Source: Citrobacter koseri
Lineage (GTDB): Bacteria; Pseudomonadota; Gammaproteobacteria; Enterobacterales; Enterobacteriaceae
Direction: 5' to 3'
Assembly: GCA_900446925.1 (NCBI GenBank)
Contig: UAVY01000011.1
Coordinates: forward strand, 1 to 64,000
Length of the DNA: 64,000 bases
Shown here piece after piece: positions 10,383-22,094 of this stretch; within the stretch, counting starts at the first letter, position 1, and each line of letters opens with the position of its first letter. The notes below the pieces were generated by a model. The model searched no databases. It saw nothing but the letters and a program-made list of their open reading frames with translations, and had not been told where the DNA came from. The position numbers were made by a program, and so were the translations under genes.

Positions 10383-11760
10383 TTACGCCAGACGCGCCTT
10401 CGCGTAGTCGATCGCCTGCGCAACCTGCTGCGGTGAAACACCGCCTTTCGCCGCACGTTTATCCAGGCATGATTGCAGCGACAGAATCGGATACACATCA
10501 TCGCCAATCACAGCGCTAAATTTTTGCAAGTCAGCCAGCGACAGATCTTCCAGCGGTTTTCCCTGTCGAATCGCTTCCACCACCGTTTCGCCCACAATAT
10601 GGTGCGCTTCACGGAACGGCACGCCTTTGGCAACCAGATAATCCGCCAGCTCAGTCGCATTCGCATAGCCCTGCTGCGCCGCTTCCTGGCAGCGCGGACG
10701 TTTTACCTGAATGCCATCCAGCACCAGCGCCGCCATGTGCAGGCAGTCCAGCCAGGTGTCGAGCGCATCAAACAGCCCTTCTTTGTCTTCCTGCATGTCT
10801 TTGTTGTACGCCAGCGGCAGGCCTTTCAGCGTCATCATCATCGCCGTTAACGCCCCCTGCACACGGCCGCACTTGCCACGGATCAGTTCCAGCGCATCCG
10901 GGTTTTTCTTCTGCGGCATCAGCGATGAACCCGACGTCACGCGATCGGAGAGTTCCACGAAGCCCGCTTCACCGGTATTAAAGAAAATCAGGTCTTCCGC
11001 AAAGCGCGACAGGTGAACCATGCCGATAGACGCGTCGGACAGCAGTTCCAGCACATGGTCGCGATCGGACACGCTGTCCAGACTGTTACGCGTCGCCGAG
11101 GCAAAGCCCAGCCAGCCAGCCAGCTGTTCACGGGTCGATTTCATACGCCGTGCCCGCCAGCGCGCCGCAGCCTAACGGGCTGACGTCCAGACGTTTGAGC
11201 GCATCCTGCAAGCGGCTCTCATCACGCGCCAGCATTTCCACATACGCCAGGCACCAGTGGGCAAACGTCACCGGCTGCGCGCGTTGCAGATGGGGTGTAC
11301 CCCGGCATGACGGCATCCTGATTATTCTGCGCCGTCTCTACCAGCGCGCTTTGTAACTGACGGTTAGCAGACAGCAGCTCGGTGACCGTATCTTTGCACC
11401 ATAGCTTCAGGTCGGTCGCAACCTGGTCGTTACGACTGCGCCCCGGTGTGCAGCTTTTTACCCAACTGGCCGACTTTATCGATCAGTTTGCCTTCCACCC
11501 AGCTGTGAATATCTTCCGCGTCGCTTTCCCAGAATCTGCTGCGGATTCACCCGAACCTCTTCCAGCAGCGCGCTCAGCGCCTCTTCCAGTTGCAGTTGCT
11601 CATCCGCAGTCAACACCCCAACCGTGACCAGAGCTTTGGACCAGGCCACAGAGCCGACGATATCCTGCTCGGCCAGGCGGTAATCAAAGCGCAATGAGTC
11701 ATTAAACTGTTTGAACCGTTGATCCGCTGCCTGTGTAAAACGCCCACCCCAAAGTGCCAT
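10383..11760 (-). CDS. argH: Argininosuccinate lyase ArgH, frameshifted
   Basis: Splits argininosuccinate into arginine and fumarate, the last step of arginine synthesis. The fumarase/aspartase superfamily signature [13 protein letters not shown] is intact, as are the N-terminal [11 protein letters not shown] and the internal HTGRSRND motif once repaired. Four extra bases interrupt the frame: CCC at 11528-11530, CCCC at 11451-11454, GGGG at 11292-11295 and GGG at 11132-11134 (plus strand). Removing one base from each gives 457 residues, the E. coli length. It follows argC and argB on the same strand. Confidence 0.93.
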
Positions 11761-11792
11761 AACATGCTTCCTTAATATCTTGAATTTCAACG

Positions 11793-11868
11793 CCGGATAG
11801 CGCTTAGCTTATCCGGCCTACAGGTTCGGTTCACCCAGACCCGATAAGGCGTGGCCGCCATCGGGCAC
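11793..11868. repeat. REP/BIME between argB and argH
   Basis: Paired REP-like units (cgccggatagcgcttagcttatccggcctaca, then cccgataaggcgtggccgccatcgggca) separate argB from argH inside the operon. They could modulate relative mRNA stability. Confidence 0.7.
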
Positions 11869-11876
11869 AAAATAGT

Positions 11877-12653
11877 TTAAGCCAGAATACGCGTACCGAT
11901 CGGCGTACCGTTAAACAACGCCGGAAGCTGCTCGGCATGACGCCAGGAGGCGATATCCACCGGGCGCCCCAGTGTGCGGGCGGCGTCCAGCGCCGCGTTC
12001 ACCTTCACAATCATGCCGTCGGTAATGATGCCCTGATCGATCAGCTGTTCCGCTTTGGCCGCCGTCATCTCGGCAATACGCTGACCTTTGCCATCCAGAA
12101 TACCGCTTACATCAGAAAGCAGGATCAGATCCGCCCCCAGCGTTGCCGCCAGCGCCGTCGCCGCCTGATCGGCATTGACGTTCATCAGTTGCCCTTCTTC
12201 GGTCACGCCAATGGAACTGACCACCGGCAAGAAGCCGCCTTCCAGCAGCATGTTAATCAGCTTAGGCGAACCAGGCTGCGCCAGTCCAACGTGGCCCAGC
12301 TCTTCATCGAGTTGGGTCACTTTTACGCTATCGCCGTCGCCGAGATACAGGCCAACGGACGCGATATGGTGTTTTTTCGCCCACGCCAGCAAGGTTTTAT
12401 TGGCAGTTCCCGCCAGCGCGCCGGTGATGATGTCGATCTGATCGGCGGGCGTCACGCGCAGGCCATTTTTCTTTTTCACCGGCAAATTTAACTGTTTCAT
12501 CAGCTCATCCACAACGCAGCCACCGCCGTGCACGATAATCAGCGGACGCTGATGCGACTCGCGGTAATTGACCAGCGCGGTAAACAGACGCTCCAGCGCC
12601 TCTTCGCTATCCAGTAATACGCCGCCCAGCTTGATAATTAATGGATTCATCAT
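11877..12653 (-). CDS. argB: Acetylglutamate kinase ArgB
   Basis: Phosphorylates N-acetylglutamate, the second step of arginine synthesis. The 258-residue amino-acid-kinase-fold protein is intact. It has N-terminal [11 protein letters not shown], the glycine loop [13 protein letters not shown] and [12 protein letters not shown] near the nucleotide site. The start at MMNPLII (12653) fits the family and lies 7 bp after the argC stop, so the two are translationally close. ArgR control is expected through the boxes upstream of argC. Confidence 0.96.
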   Translation of the reverse strand: MMNPLIIKLGGVLLDSEEALERLFTALVNYRESHQRPLIIVHGGGCVVDELMKQLNLPVKKKNGLRVTPADQIDIITGALAGTANKTLLAWAKKHHIASVGLYLGDGDSVKVTQLDEELGHVGLAQPGSPKLINMLLEGGFLPVVSSIGVTEEGQLMNVNADQAATALAATLGADLILLSDVSGILDGKGQRIAEMTAAKAEQLIDQGIITDGMIVKVNAALDAARTLGRPVDIASWRHAEQLPALFNGTPIGTRILA

Positions 12654-12660
12654 TGCACCC

Positions 12661-13666
12661 TTAAATAAGAGACTGCGTTTCAGCAAAGGCCGAAACGGAT
12701 ATTTGCGCACTGCACTGCCTGCGCCGCTGCGCCTTTCAACAGGTTATCTTCGGTCGCCACCACGATCAGGTGCTCGCCCTGAACGGCAAAACCAATATCG
12801 CAGAACGGCAACCCGACCACATTCTTCAGCGCCGGAACGCCCTTGTCATATAGCCGCACCAGCGGCTTGTCGCCATACGCCTGCTGCAACGCTTGCGCCA
12901 CCTGAGTATGGGTAACGCCAGCTTTCAGGCGGCAGGTGATCGTTTCCAGAATCCCGCGCGGGAAGTTCCCCAGATGCGGCGTGAAAATAACCTCAGCCCC
13001 CAGATGGGTGGCGATTTCCGGCTGATGACGATGGGTAAAGACGCCATACGGTTGCAGGCTTACTTCACAGAAACTGTTCGAAAGCGCCGCCTTACGCCCG
13101 GCGCCGCTCACGCCGCTGGTTGCGTTAATGACCGGCCACTGGTTGAGATCCAGCAGGCCTGCGTCAATCAGCGGTTTTAACGACAATTGCGCCGCCGTCG
13201 GATAGCATCCCGGCACCGCAATCAGATTCGCTTCTTTTAGCTTGTTCGCGCTCCACTCCGCCAGGCCATACACCGCCTGTTCCAGCAGCTCAGGGTGCTG
13301 ATGGGTAAAGCCATAATATTTTTCGTAGAAGGCGCTATCATTAACCCGGAACGCACCGGAGAGATCAAACACAACACAGCCCGCATCAGGAACTGCGGAG
13401 CCAGGTCGTGGCTCACTTCATGCGCGGTGGCGGAGAAACACCACATCCACCCCGCCGCTGAACTCGCTAATATCAGACATTGGCTGCAATGGCAGATCGA
13501 CAATGCCTTTTAACTGCGGATGTAAATCAGAGATTAGCTTTCCTGCATCATTGCTTTGCGCTGAGACGGTTAAAGCGGTTATGGTCATATCAGGATGACG
13601 ATTTACATAGGTCACAAGCTCTGCGCCAGCGTAACCGCTGGCACCCACAATCAGCGTATTCAACAT
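12661..13666 (-). CDS. argC: N-acetyl-gamma-glutamyl-phosphate reductase ArgC, frameshifted
   Basis: NADPH-dependent reductase for the third arginine step. The N-terminal Rossmann motif [16 protein letters not shown] and the catalytic cysteine in [10 protein letters not shown] are clear. Three indels are seen: extra G at 13432-13433, a missing base near 13387, and extra G at 12688-12689 (plus strand). The last one converts the normal ending GFAETQSLI into a premature stop. The repaired protein is 334 residues, the family length. First gene of argCBH, divergent from argE. Confidence 0.93.
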
Positions 13667-13754
13667 CGGGGCTGTTCACCTTCTTATGTCTGGTTGCCTG
13701 GTTAAGCCGTAACAACTTCACCTTACAGTTGGTGGGTTTTCTTACGCTCAACGT

Positions 13755-13792
13755 TAATGTATTTTTATTCACAAATAATGCATGAATATTGA
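13755..13792. promoter_or_regulatory. ARG boxes of the argE / argCBH divergent promoter
   Basis: Two adjacent imperfect palindromes, aatgtatttttattcaca and aaataatgcatgaatatt, match the 18-bp ArgR box (WNTGAATWWWWATTCANW) with the usual short spacer. They lie between the divergent argE and argC starts and predict arginine repression in both directions. Confidence 0.85.
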
Positions 13793-13820
13793 TACTATCA
13801 TGACCCGAGGTGTGTCAACA

Positions 13821-14974
13821 ATGAAAAACACTTTACCGCCATTTATCGAGATTTACCGCGCTCTGATTGCCACACCGTCGATTAGCGCTACCGAAGAAGC
13901 GCTCGATCAAAGTAATGGCGTCTTTAATCACTCTGCTGGCAGACTGGTTTAAAGATCTGGGCTTCAAGGTTGAGGTTCAGGCAGTCCCCGGTACGCGCAA
14001 TAAATTCAATATGCTGGCAAGCACCGGACAGGGTGCTGGCGGTTTGTTGCTGGCGGGCCATACCGATACCGTACCCTTTGACGACGGACGCTGGACGCGC
14101 GATCCGTTCACGCTGACCGAGCACGATAACAAGCTCTACGGGCTGGGTACGGCGGACATGAAAGGCTTCTTTGCTTTTATCCTCGATGCCCTGCGTGACG
14201 TGGATGTGACGACGCTGAAAAAACCGCTGTATATTCTGGCTACCGCCGATGAAGAGACCAGCATGGCGGGCGCGCGCTATTTCGCTGAAACCACCGCCCT
14301 GCGCCCGGACTGCGCGATCATCGGTGAACCAACGTCCCTGCAACCGGTGCGCGCGGCACAAAGGCCACATTTCAAACGCCATCCGCATTCTGGGGCAATC
14401 GGGCCACTCCAGCGATCCGGCGCGCGGGGTTAACGCCATTGAGCTGATGCACGACGCCATTGGCCGCATCATGCAGCTGCGCGATGACCTGAAAGAACGT
14501 TATCACTACGCGGCGTTTACCGTTCCTTATCCGACATTAAACCTGGGCCACATTCACGGTGGCGACGCCGCGAACCGTATCTGCGCCTGTTGCGAGTTGC
14601 ATATGGATATTCGCCCGCTGCCGGGCATGACGCTGAACGATCTCAACGGATTGCTCAACGATGCGCTGGCGCCCGTGAGCGAGCGCTGGCCGGGCCGTCT
14701 GACGGTGTCCGAACTGCATCCGCCGATTCCCGGCTACGAATGCCCGCCTGACCACCAACTGGTGGAAGTGGTCGAGAAACTGCTGGGCGCGCAAACCGAA
14801 GTGGTGAACTACTGCACCGAAGCGCCGTTTATCCAGACCTTGTGCCCAACGCTGGTGCTTGGCCCGGGTTCGATTAATCAGGCGCACCAGCCGGATGAAT
14901 ATCTGGAAACGCGTTTTATCAAGCCAACCCGCGAGCTGATTACGCAGGTTGTCCATCATTTCTGCTGGCATTAA
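13821..14974 (+). CDS. argE: Acetylornithine deacetylase ArgE, frameshifted
   Basis: M20-family zinc metallohydrolase that removes acetate from N-acetylornithine. Metal and catalytic motifs are visible: [21 protein letters not shown] and [11 protein letters not shown]. Two extra G bases break the frame: GG at 13917-13918 (QSNASLITLL expected) and GG at 14355-14356 (VRAHKGHIS expected). Repair gives 383 residues ending QVVHHFCWH, equal to E. coli. It is divergent from argCBH and shares its ARG boxes. Confidence 0.94.
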
Positions 14975-14980
14975 CTGCTT

Positions 14981-15020
14981 ATCACCTCGCTAACCCTTTA
15001 GTGGTAAACGAGGTGATTTA
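14981..15020 (+). terminator. Probable argE terminator
   Basis: The inverted repeat atcacctcg/cgaggtgat, with a 17-nt loop, is followed by tttatt shortly after the argE stop. Confidence 0.65.
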
Positions 15021-15261
15021 TTAACATTTCCATAAGCAACGCTTATTTGATTCGATGTGAATTAAATTACGTAAATTCCCGTCATTTATTCGTTTGCTGA
15101 ACCGATTTCGCAGCAATTGACGTCAGGTGTTTTACGTGGCTTTATAAAGATAAGAAGTGATGTAAAAAATTAAAGTCCGAAAGATTTCACGTTGCAGCCA
15201 ACGCCGCTGTGACGCGAAAGATACAGGACATATTCAAAACAGATGGGGTGTCTGGGATCAT

Positions 15262-17920
15262 ATGAACGAACAATATTCCGCGTTGCGTAGTAATGTCAGT
15301 ATGCTCGGCAAAGTGCTGGGAGAAACCATCAAGGATGCGCTGGGAGAGAACATTCTTGATCGCGTAGAAACAATCCGTAAGCTGTCTAAATCATCTCGCG
15401 CTGGCAATGAAGCGAATCGCCAGGAGTTGCTCACCACGCTACAGAATCTGTCCAACGACGAGCTGCTACCTGTTGCCCGCGCGTTTAGTCAGTTCCTGAA
15501 CCTGGCCAATACCGCCGAGCAGTACCACAGCATTTCGCCGCAGGGCGAAGCTGCCAGCAACCCGGAAGTGATTGCCCGCACCCTGCGTAAACTGAAAGAT
15601 CAACCCAATCTCGACGAAGCCACCATCAAAACGCGGTGGAGTCGTTATCTCTGGAACTGGTACTGACCGCACACCCCTACCGAGATCACTCGCCGCACGC
15701 TGATTCACAAAATGGGCGAAGTCAACGCCTGTCTGAAGCAGCTCGATAACAAAGAGATCGCGGATTACGAACGTAATCAGCTCATGCGCCGTCTGCGCCA
15801 GCTGATCGCCCAGTCCTGGCATACGGATGAAATCCGTAAAAACCGCCCAAGTCCGGTCGACGAAGCCAAATGGGGCTTTGCGGTGGTTGAAAACAGCCTG
15901 TGGGAAGGGGTGCCAAATTATCTACGTGAGTTGAACGAACAACTGGAAGAACATCTGGGCTACAAACTGCCGGTGGATTTTGTTCCGGTGCGTTTCACCT
16001 CCTGGATGGGCGGCGACCGTGACGGCAACCCGAACGTAACGGCTGATGTCACCCGCCATGTTCTCCTGTTGAGCCGCTGGAAAGCCACCGATCTGTTCCT
16101 GAAAGATATTCAGGTTCTGATTTCTGAGCTGTCGATGGTCGACGCCACGCCGGAACTGCTGGCGCTGGTCGGCGAAGAAGGCGCATCAGAACCTTACCGC
16201 TACCTGATGAAAAGCCTGCGTTCCCGCCTGATGGCAACGCAAGCCTGGCTGGAAGCGCGTCTGAAAGGCGAGAAACTGCCGAAACCCGCTGGCCTGCTGA
16301 CGCAAAACGAGCAGCTGTGGGGGCCGCTGTACGCCTGTTATCAGTCTCTGCAAGCGTGCGGCATGGGCATCATCGCCAATGGCGAGCTGCTTGATACCCT
16401 GCGCCGGGTGAAATGCTTTGGCGTGCCGCTGGTGCGCATCGATATTCGCCAGGAGAGCACCCGCCATACCGAAGCGCTGGCGAGCTGACGCGTTATCTGG
16501 GCATCGGCGATTATGAAAAGCTGGTCCGAAGCCGATAAACAGGCTTTCCTGATCCGCGAACTCAACTCCAAGCGTCCGCTACTGCCTCGTCAGTGGGAAC
16601 CGAGCGACGACACCCGCGAAGTGCTTGAGACCTGTCAAGTGATTGCCGAAGCGCCGCTGGGTTCCATCGCCGCTTACGTTATCTCTATGGCGAAAACGCC
16701 GTCCGACGTGCTGGCCGTGCATCTGTTGTTGAAAGAAGCCGGAATTAGCTTTGCCATGCCGGTTGCGCCGCTGTTCGAAACGCTGGACGACCTGAACAAC
16801 GCCGACGCGGTAATGGACCCAGTTGCTGAATATCGACTGGTATCGCGGCTTTATTCAGGGCAAACAGATGGTCATGATTGGCTACTCTGACTCAGCGAAA
16901 GACGCAGGCGTAATGGCCGCCTCCTGGGCGCAGTATCAGGCTCAGGACGCGCTGATCAAAACCTGTGAAAAAGCCGGAATTGAACTGACGCTGTTCCACG
17001 GTCGCGGCGGTTCCATTGGCCGTGGCGGCGCGCCTGCTCATGCGGCGCTGCTTTCCCAACCGCCGGGCAGCCTGAAAGGCGGCCTGCGCGTGACCGAACA
17101 GGGTGAGATGATCCGCTTTAAGTACGGCCTGCCTGAAGTCACCATCAGCAGCCTGTCTCTGTACACCGGCGCGATTCTGGAAGCCAACCTGCTGCCGCCG
17201 CCGGAGCCGAAAAATTCGTGGCGTCATATCATGGACGAGCTGTCCGTGATCTCCTGCGACCTGTATCGCGGCTATGTCCGCGAGAATAAAGACTTCGTCC
17301 CGTACTTCCGTTCCGCAACGCCAGAACAGGAACTGGGGCAAATTGCCGCTCGGTTCGCGCCCGGCAAAACGTCGCCCGACAGGCGGGGTTGAATCCCTGC
17401 GCGCCATTCCCTGGATCTTCGCCTGGACGCAAAACCGCCTGATGCTCCCGGCCTGGCTGGGTGCGGGTACTGCGCTGCAAAAAAGTCGTTGAAGATGGCA
17501 AGCAAAGCGAAACTGGAAGCCATGTGCCGCGACTGGCCGTTCTTCTCCACGCGCCTCGGCATGCTGGAGATGGTGTTCTCTAAAGCCGACCTGTGGCTGG
17601 CGGAATACTACGATCAACGCCTGGTCAAAAAAGCGCTGTGGCCACTGGGTGAAGAGTTACGCAAACCTGCTGGCAGAGGAACATCAAAGTGGTGCTGGCG
17701 ATTGCCAACGATTCCCATCTGATGGCCGACCTGCCGTGGATTGCCGAGTCTATCCAGTTAAGGAATGTGTATACCGACCCGCTGAACGTATTGCAGGCGG
17801 AGCTTTTACACCGCTCTCGTCTTGGCAGAAGAGCAAGGCAAAGATCCAGACCCGCGCGTCGAACAGGCGCTGATGGTCACGATTGCGGGCGTGGCTGCGG
17901 GGATGCGTAATACCGGCTAA
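15262..17920 (+). CDS. ppc: Phosphoenolpyruvate carboxylase Ppc, heavily frameshifted
   Basis: Anaplerotic enzyme that carboxylates PEP to oxaloacetate. All signatures are present: [12 protein letters not shown] with the essential histidine, [11 protein letters not shown], and [12 protein letters not shown]. The C-terminus is GMRNTG. I count eleven indels: loss of A near 15630, extra C at 15674-15677, loss of G near 16480, and extra bases at 16516-16519, 16815-16816, 17335-17338, 17479-17484, 17510-17512, 17663-17665, 17680-17681 and 17822-17823. After repair it is 883 residues, exactly the E. coli length. It is the most damaged gene in the window. Confidence 0.93.
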
Positions 17921-17940
17921 CCCACACGCATCGTCATATC

Positions 17941-17969
17941 CCCTCTCGCCCGCCCGGGCGAGAGGGCTT
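17941..17969 (+). terminator. Probable ppc terminator hairpin
   Basis: The GC-rich palindrome ccctctcgcccg/cgggcgagaggg lies 20 bp after the ppc stop. The T-tract after it is weak. Confidence 0.65.
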
Positions 17970-18138
17970 TGAAATATTTCTGTAATAATCGCCTGTTTTT
18001 CAATATATTCCTGCCTGCGTTTTGTTCACTCTGCTGAATACGCCATCAACAAGAATAGGTCACTGGCATCGCCATACTTAAGGTTCTCTTAATGATTTGT
18101 CGCTACGTTGGCGACTCGAATAAAAACAGGCTTCATAT

Positions 18139-19871
18139 ATGTTCTTCACACACACATCTGCTAAACCTTCGTTTAGCTGGAAAGCCCTTGGCTGGGCGCT
18201 ACTCTATTTTTGGTTCTTCTCTACATTACTTCAGGCCGTTATTTGCATCAGCGGCTATAGCGGCACCAACGGGCTGCGTGATTCACTGCTTTTCAGTTCG
18301 CTCTGGCTGATCCCGGTATTTTTATTTCCCCGTCATACCGCGCGATTGCCGCCGCTATTGGCGTTGTACTCTGGGCCTCTTCGCTGGCGGCGCTCAGTTA
18401 TTATGTCATTTACGGGCAGGAATTCTCGCAAAGCGTTCTGTATGTCATGTTTGAAACAAACGCGAACGAAGCCAGCGAGTACTTGAGCCAGTATTTCAGT
18501 CTGAAGATTATCCTTATCGCCCTGGCCTATACCGCCGTGGCAATCCTGCTGTGGACGCGTTTAAAGCCAATATATATTCCCGCGCCGTGGCGCTGGTTAG
18601 TCTCCTTTGCATTGTTATACGGCCTTATTCTGCATCCGATCGCCGTCGGGACGTTTATCAAGCATAAGCCGTTTGAGCAGACATTAGGCGGCCTCGCCTC
18701 GCGTATGGAACCCGCTGCGCCGTGGCAGTTTATCAATGGCTATTATCAATATAATCAGCAACTCACGTCGCTGAATAGCCTGCTTAACGAGAACAACGCG
18801 CTGCCTCCGTTAACGAATTTTAAAAGATAACTCCGGTGATGCGCCGCGTACGTTAGTGCTGGTTATCGGCGAGTCAACCCAGCGTGGTCGCATGAGTCTG
18901 TACGGTTATCCGCGTGAAACCACGCCAGAGCTGGACGCGTTGCATAAAAGCGATCCGGGTCTGACCGTATTCAATAACGTCGTCACCTCCCGGCCATACA
19001 CGATTGAAATTCTGCAACAGGCGCTGACCTTCGCCAATGAAAAGAACCCGGATCTGTATCTGACGAAACCGTCGCTGATGAACATGATGAAACAGGCAGG
19101 TTATAAGACGTTCTGGATCACCAATCAGCAGACGATGACCGCGCGTAATACGATGCTGACCGTATTCTCGAAACAGACCGACAAGCAGTTTTATATGAAT
19201 CAGCAGCGTACTCAAAGCGCGCGGGAATATGACACCAACGTTCTGGCGCCCTTTAAAGACGTGATGGCCGACCCGGCGCCGAAGAAATTTATTATCGTTC
19301 ACCTGCTGGGAACACATATCAAATACAAATTCCGCTACCCGGAGAATCAGGGAAAATTTGACGGTCAAACCGATCATATCCCTGCGGGCGTGAGCGAAGA
19401 CGAACAGGATATTTATAACGATTACGATAACGCGAATCTGTATAACGACCATGTCGTCGCCAGCCTGATTAAGGACTATAAAGCGACTGACCCGAACGGT
19501 TTTCTGCTCTACTTCTCCGATCACGGTGAAGAAGTGTATGACACGCCGCCGCACAAAACGCAGGGACGTAACGAAGACAACCCTACGCGTCATATGTATA
19601 CGGTGCCGTTCCTGTTATGGACGTCAGAAAAGTGGCAGGCCGCACACCCGCGCGATCTCTCGGCGTATGTTGACCGCAAATACAGCAGCTCTGAACTTAT
19701 CCATACCTGGTCCGACTTAGCGGGGCTGACTTATGACGGGTTCGACCCGACGCGCTCCATCACCAGCCCGCAGTTTAAGGCGATCACGCGCTGGATTGGC
19801 AACCCGTATAAGAAAAACGCGTTGATTGATTACGATACCCTGCCTTACGGGGATCGTGTCGGAATCAGTAA
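18139..19871 (+). CDS. cptA: Lipopolysaccharide phosphoethanolamine transferase CptA (EptC), frameshifted
   Basis: Inner-membrane alkaline-phosphatase-fold enzyme that adds phosphoethanolamine to the LPS heptose core. There are about five N-terminal transmembrane helices (from ALGWALLYFWFFSTLLQAV) and then a periplasmic sulfatase domain. Motifs include LVIGESTQRGRMSLYGYPR with the nucleophilic threonine, and YFSDHGEEVYD. Three indels: missing C near 18338, extra A at 18822-18825, and missing A near 19863. The last one makes the frame run into the downstream REP and stop at 19893 instead of ending YGDRVGNQ near 19871. Confidence 0.9.
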
Positions 19872-19872
19872 C

Positions 19873-19942
19873 TGCATCGCCGGATGGCGCTGACGCTTAT
19901 CCGGCCTGCAAAATGCATAACCCGTGTACCGCCACCCGGCAA
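19873..19942. repeat. REP/BIME between cptA and yijO
   Basis: REP unit gccggatggcgctgacgcttatccggcctgc, followed by a second partial unit ending gccacccggcaat. Confidence 0.75.
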
Positions 19943-20009
19943 TTATCGCTTGAGGCGGTTTACGTTCAACGTTACTGTTTCCTCTGTCTGCGCTCTGCAA
20001 GGGATCAAC

Positions 20010-20870
20010 ATGTATCACGACGTCAGCCACCTTCTCTCCCGTCTGATTAACGGCCCTATGGCGCTGCGGCAGGTTTTTTTCGCCAATACCAGCGGTACGG
20101 CGCCCGAACTGGCGTATCAGGTTGATTTTCCACGCCTGGAGATTGTGCTGGAGGGGGAGTTCACCGATACAGGCATCCCGGCCGCGCCCGTGACGCTCAT
20201 CGCTGGCGACGTTCTGTATGTTCCGGCAGGCAGTTGGAACTTCCCGCAGTGGCAAACGCCCGTCACCACACTCAGCATCCTGTTTGGCAAGCAGCAATTA
20301 GGTTTCAGCGTTGTTCACTGGGACGGCAAACAATATCAGAATCTTGCAAAGCAGCATGTCGCACGTCGAGGCCCACGTATTGGCTCCTTCCTGCTGCAAA
20401 CGCTCAATGAAATGCAGATGCAGCCGCAGGAACAGCAGACGGCCCGATTAATTGTCGCCAGCCTGTTGAGCCACTGCCGCGATCTGCTGGGTAGCCAAAT
20501 CCAGACGGCGTCACGGAGTCAGGCGCTTTTTGAAGCGATTCGCAACTATATCGATGAGCGTTACGCTTCCCCGCTCACCCGCGAATCGGTGGCGCAGGCG
20601 TTTTATATTTCGCCAAACTACCTTTCTCATCTGTTTCAAAAAACAGGCGCTATCGGCTTTAACGAATATCTGAATCACACACGGCTGGAACACGCGAAAA
20701 CGCTGCTGAAGGGTTACGATCTGAAAGTCAAAGAAGTGGCTCACACCTGTGGATTTGTCGACAGCAACTATTTCTGCCGCCTGTTTCGTAAAAATACGGA
20801 GCGTTCTCCGTCGGAATACCGTCGGCAGTACCACAGCCAATTGACGGAAAAGAAGGCTACTCCAGAATAA
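20010..20870 (+). CDS. yijO: AraC-family transcriptional regulator YijO
   Basis: A 286-residue regulator with an N-terminal cupin-like sensing domain (LEIVLEGEFTDTG, GDVLYVPAGSWN) and a C-terminal pair of AraC helix-turn-helix motifs (SVAQAFYISPNYLSHLF and KEVAHTCGFVDSNYFCRLF). The ATG of MYHDVSH is chosen; the upstream extension is REP-derived. Its stop overlaps the frwD stop convergently by 14 bp. Its position beside the frw/pfl cluster suggests it may control that cluster, but this is inference. Confidence 0.9.
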   Translation: MYHDVSHLLSRLINGPMALRQVFFANTSGTAPELAYQVDFPRLEIVLEGEFTDTGIPAAPVTLIAGDVLYVPAGSWNFPQWQTPVTTLSILFGKQQLGFSVVHWDGKQYQNLAKQHVARRGPRIGSFLLQTLNEMQMQPQEQQTARLIVASLLSHCRDLLGSQIQTASRSQALFEAIRNYIDERYASPLTRESVAQAFYISPNYLSHLFQKTGAIGFNEYLNHTRLEHAKTLLKGYDLKVKEVAHTCGFVDSNYFCRLFRKNTERSPSEYRRQYHSQLTEKKATPE

Positions 20871-21213
20871 GATGCGTATGCTGCGGCGCAGTGAGCAGTT
20901 TACGCACGGCGCTCATCACCCGCTGAGGTTCGCGAAGAAAGGCGTTAATTCCTGACTGAACATACCGACTCTGAACAAAACGCTCCGCGCCCGCCAGTTC
21001 AATATCCGTAATCAGCAACACAACATCCGCCCGGTTGATATCCTCCTCCGTTAAGCGATTTTCCGTGCCCAGCGCTCCCTGGGTTTCAATTTTAATGTTC
21101 CATTTTTCCTGCTGGCAGAGCTTCTCCAGGCGTTCGGCGGCCATATAGGTATGCGCCACGCCGCTGACGCAGGCGGTAACGGCAACCAGATAGCGTACAG
21201 TTGAGACTGTCAT
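20857..21213 (-). CDS. frwD: Fructose-like PTS EIIB component FrwD
   Basis: PTS enzyme IIB of the fructose family, 118 residues. The phosphorylated cysteine lies in VTACVSGVAHTYMAAE near residue 15, the typical CxxGxAHTxMA motif. The start at MTVSTVRYL is five residues longer than the E. coli form as I recall it. It overlaps the pflC stop region by a few bases, so it belongs to the same minus-strand operon. It is the second EIIB of this cluster, paralogous to FrwB. Confidence 0.9.
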   Translation of the reverse strand: MTVSTVRYLVAVTACVSGVAHTYMAAERLEKLCQQEKWNIKIETQGALGTENRLTEEDINRADVVLLITDIELAGAERFVQSRYVQSGINAFLREPQRVMSAVRKLLTAPQHTHLILE

Positions 21214-21214
21214 A

Positions 21215-22094
21215 TTAACCTCCCACAGTGACCAGAAACCCGGCTCGCTCTGCCAACGCCTGCATTTCCGCCACCTCTTGCGGCGAGGGTACAGGCACAT
21301 CTTTCATTGCCCACGGCTGCCCAAGCAGACGGTATTTCGCTTCACCATACTGATGAAACGGTAGCAGGTGCACCTGATTAATCCCTGACGATAGCAACAC
21401 TGCTAACGCTCGCTGCATATTCTCAACGTTGAGCGTGTAGCCCGGAATCAACGGCAAACGGGGGATGACCGTAATCCCCTCGTTTTACCAGTAAACGCAG
21501 GTTATCCAGCACGCGTGGTAAATTCATTTTGACCACCTCATGCGCCTGGCGCGGCTCCATAATCTTTAAATCAAACAGCACTTCATCACACGCTTTAGCC
21601 AGCGGTAGCAACCGGCTGGCAGGCGCATCGCCTGCGGTTTCAATCGCGCAGGAAATGCCGAAACGTCGCAGACGTTGCAGAAACCGCGTGGCAAACGCCG
21701 CCTGCATTAATACTTCACCGCCAGAAAGCGTGACGCCACCGCCGGAGGTGCGAAAAAAGAGTTCGTCTTTCATCACCTCGCGTTCCAGTTCATCCAGCGT
21801 AATATCGCGCCCGATACGTTCAAACGCCCCGGAAGGACATTCATCCGCATCACGCAAGCAGGGCGAGCAGTGCAGACATTTACTCTCCCGCCGCACCGTT
21901 TCGATGCGTGGCGAAATAGATTCTGGATTGGCGCACCACGGACAGGTATGCGGGCAGCCTTTAAAAAAGACCACCGTACGAATTCCCTGCCCGTCATTCA
22001 ACGAATAACGCTGAATGTTGAAAATACGTGCGACATCATCAGCGCTCGTTTCCAGATTCTTACAGCTGATGCGCGGTGCGGCGAATGATGTCAT
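21215..22094 (-). CDS. pflC: Glycyl-radical enzyme activase PflC, frameshifted
   Basis: Radical SAM enzyme that installs the glycyl radical on PflD. The CxxxCxxC cluster motif is in FFKGCPHTCPWCANPE. A second, ferredoxin-like cysteine set (CLHCSPC...CPSGA) follows, typical of activases for dehydratase-type partners. TSGGGVTLSGGEVLMQ is also present. One extra T at 21483-21486 (plus strand) breaks the frame before IPRLPLIPGY. Repair gives 292 residues ending LVTVGG. The gene starts inside the 3' end of pflD, implying translational coupling. Confidence 0.92.

Noticed and set aside
15262..17920. ppc as a true degraded pseudogene
   Set aside because: All eleven breaks are single-base. Every motif survives and the repaired length is exactly the family length. 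Sequence error explains it better.
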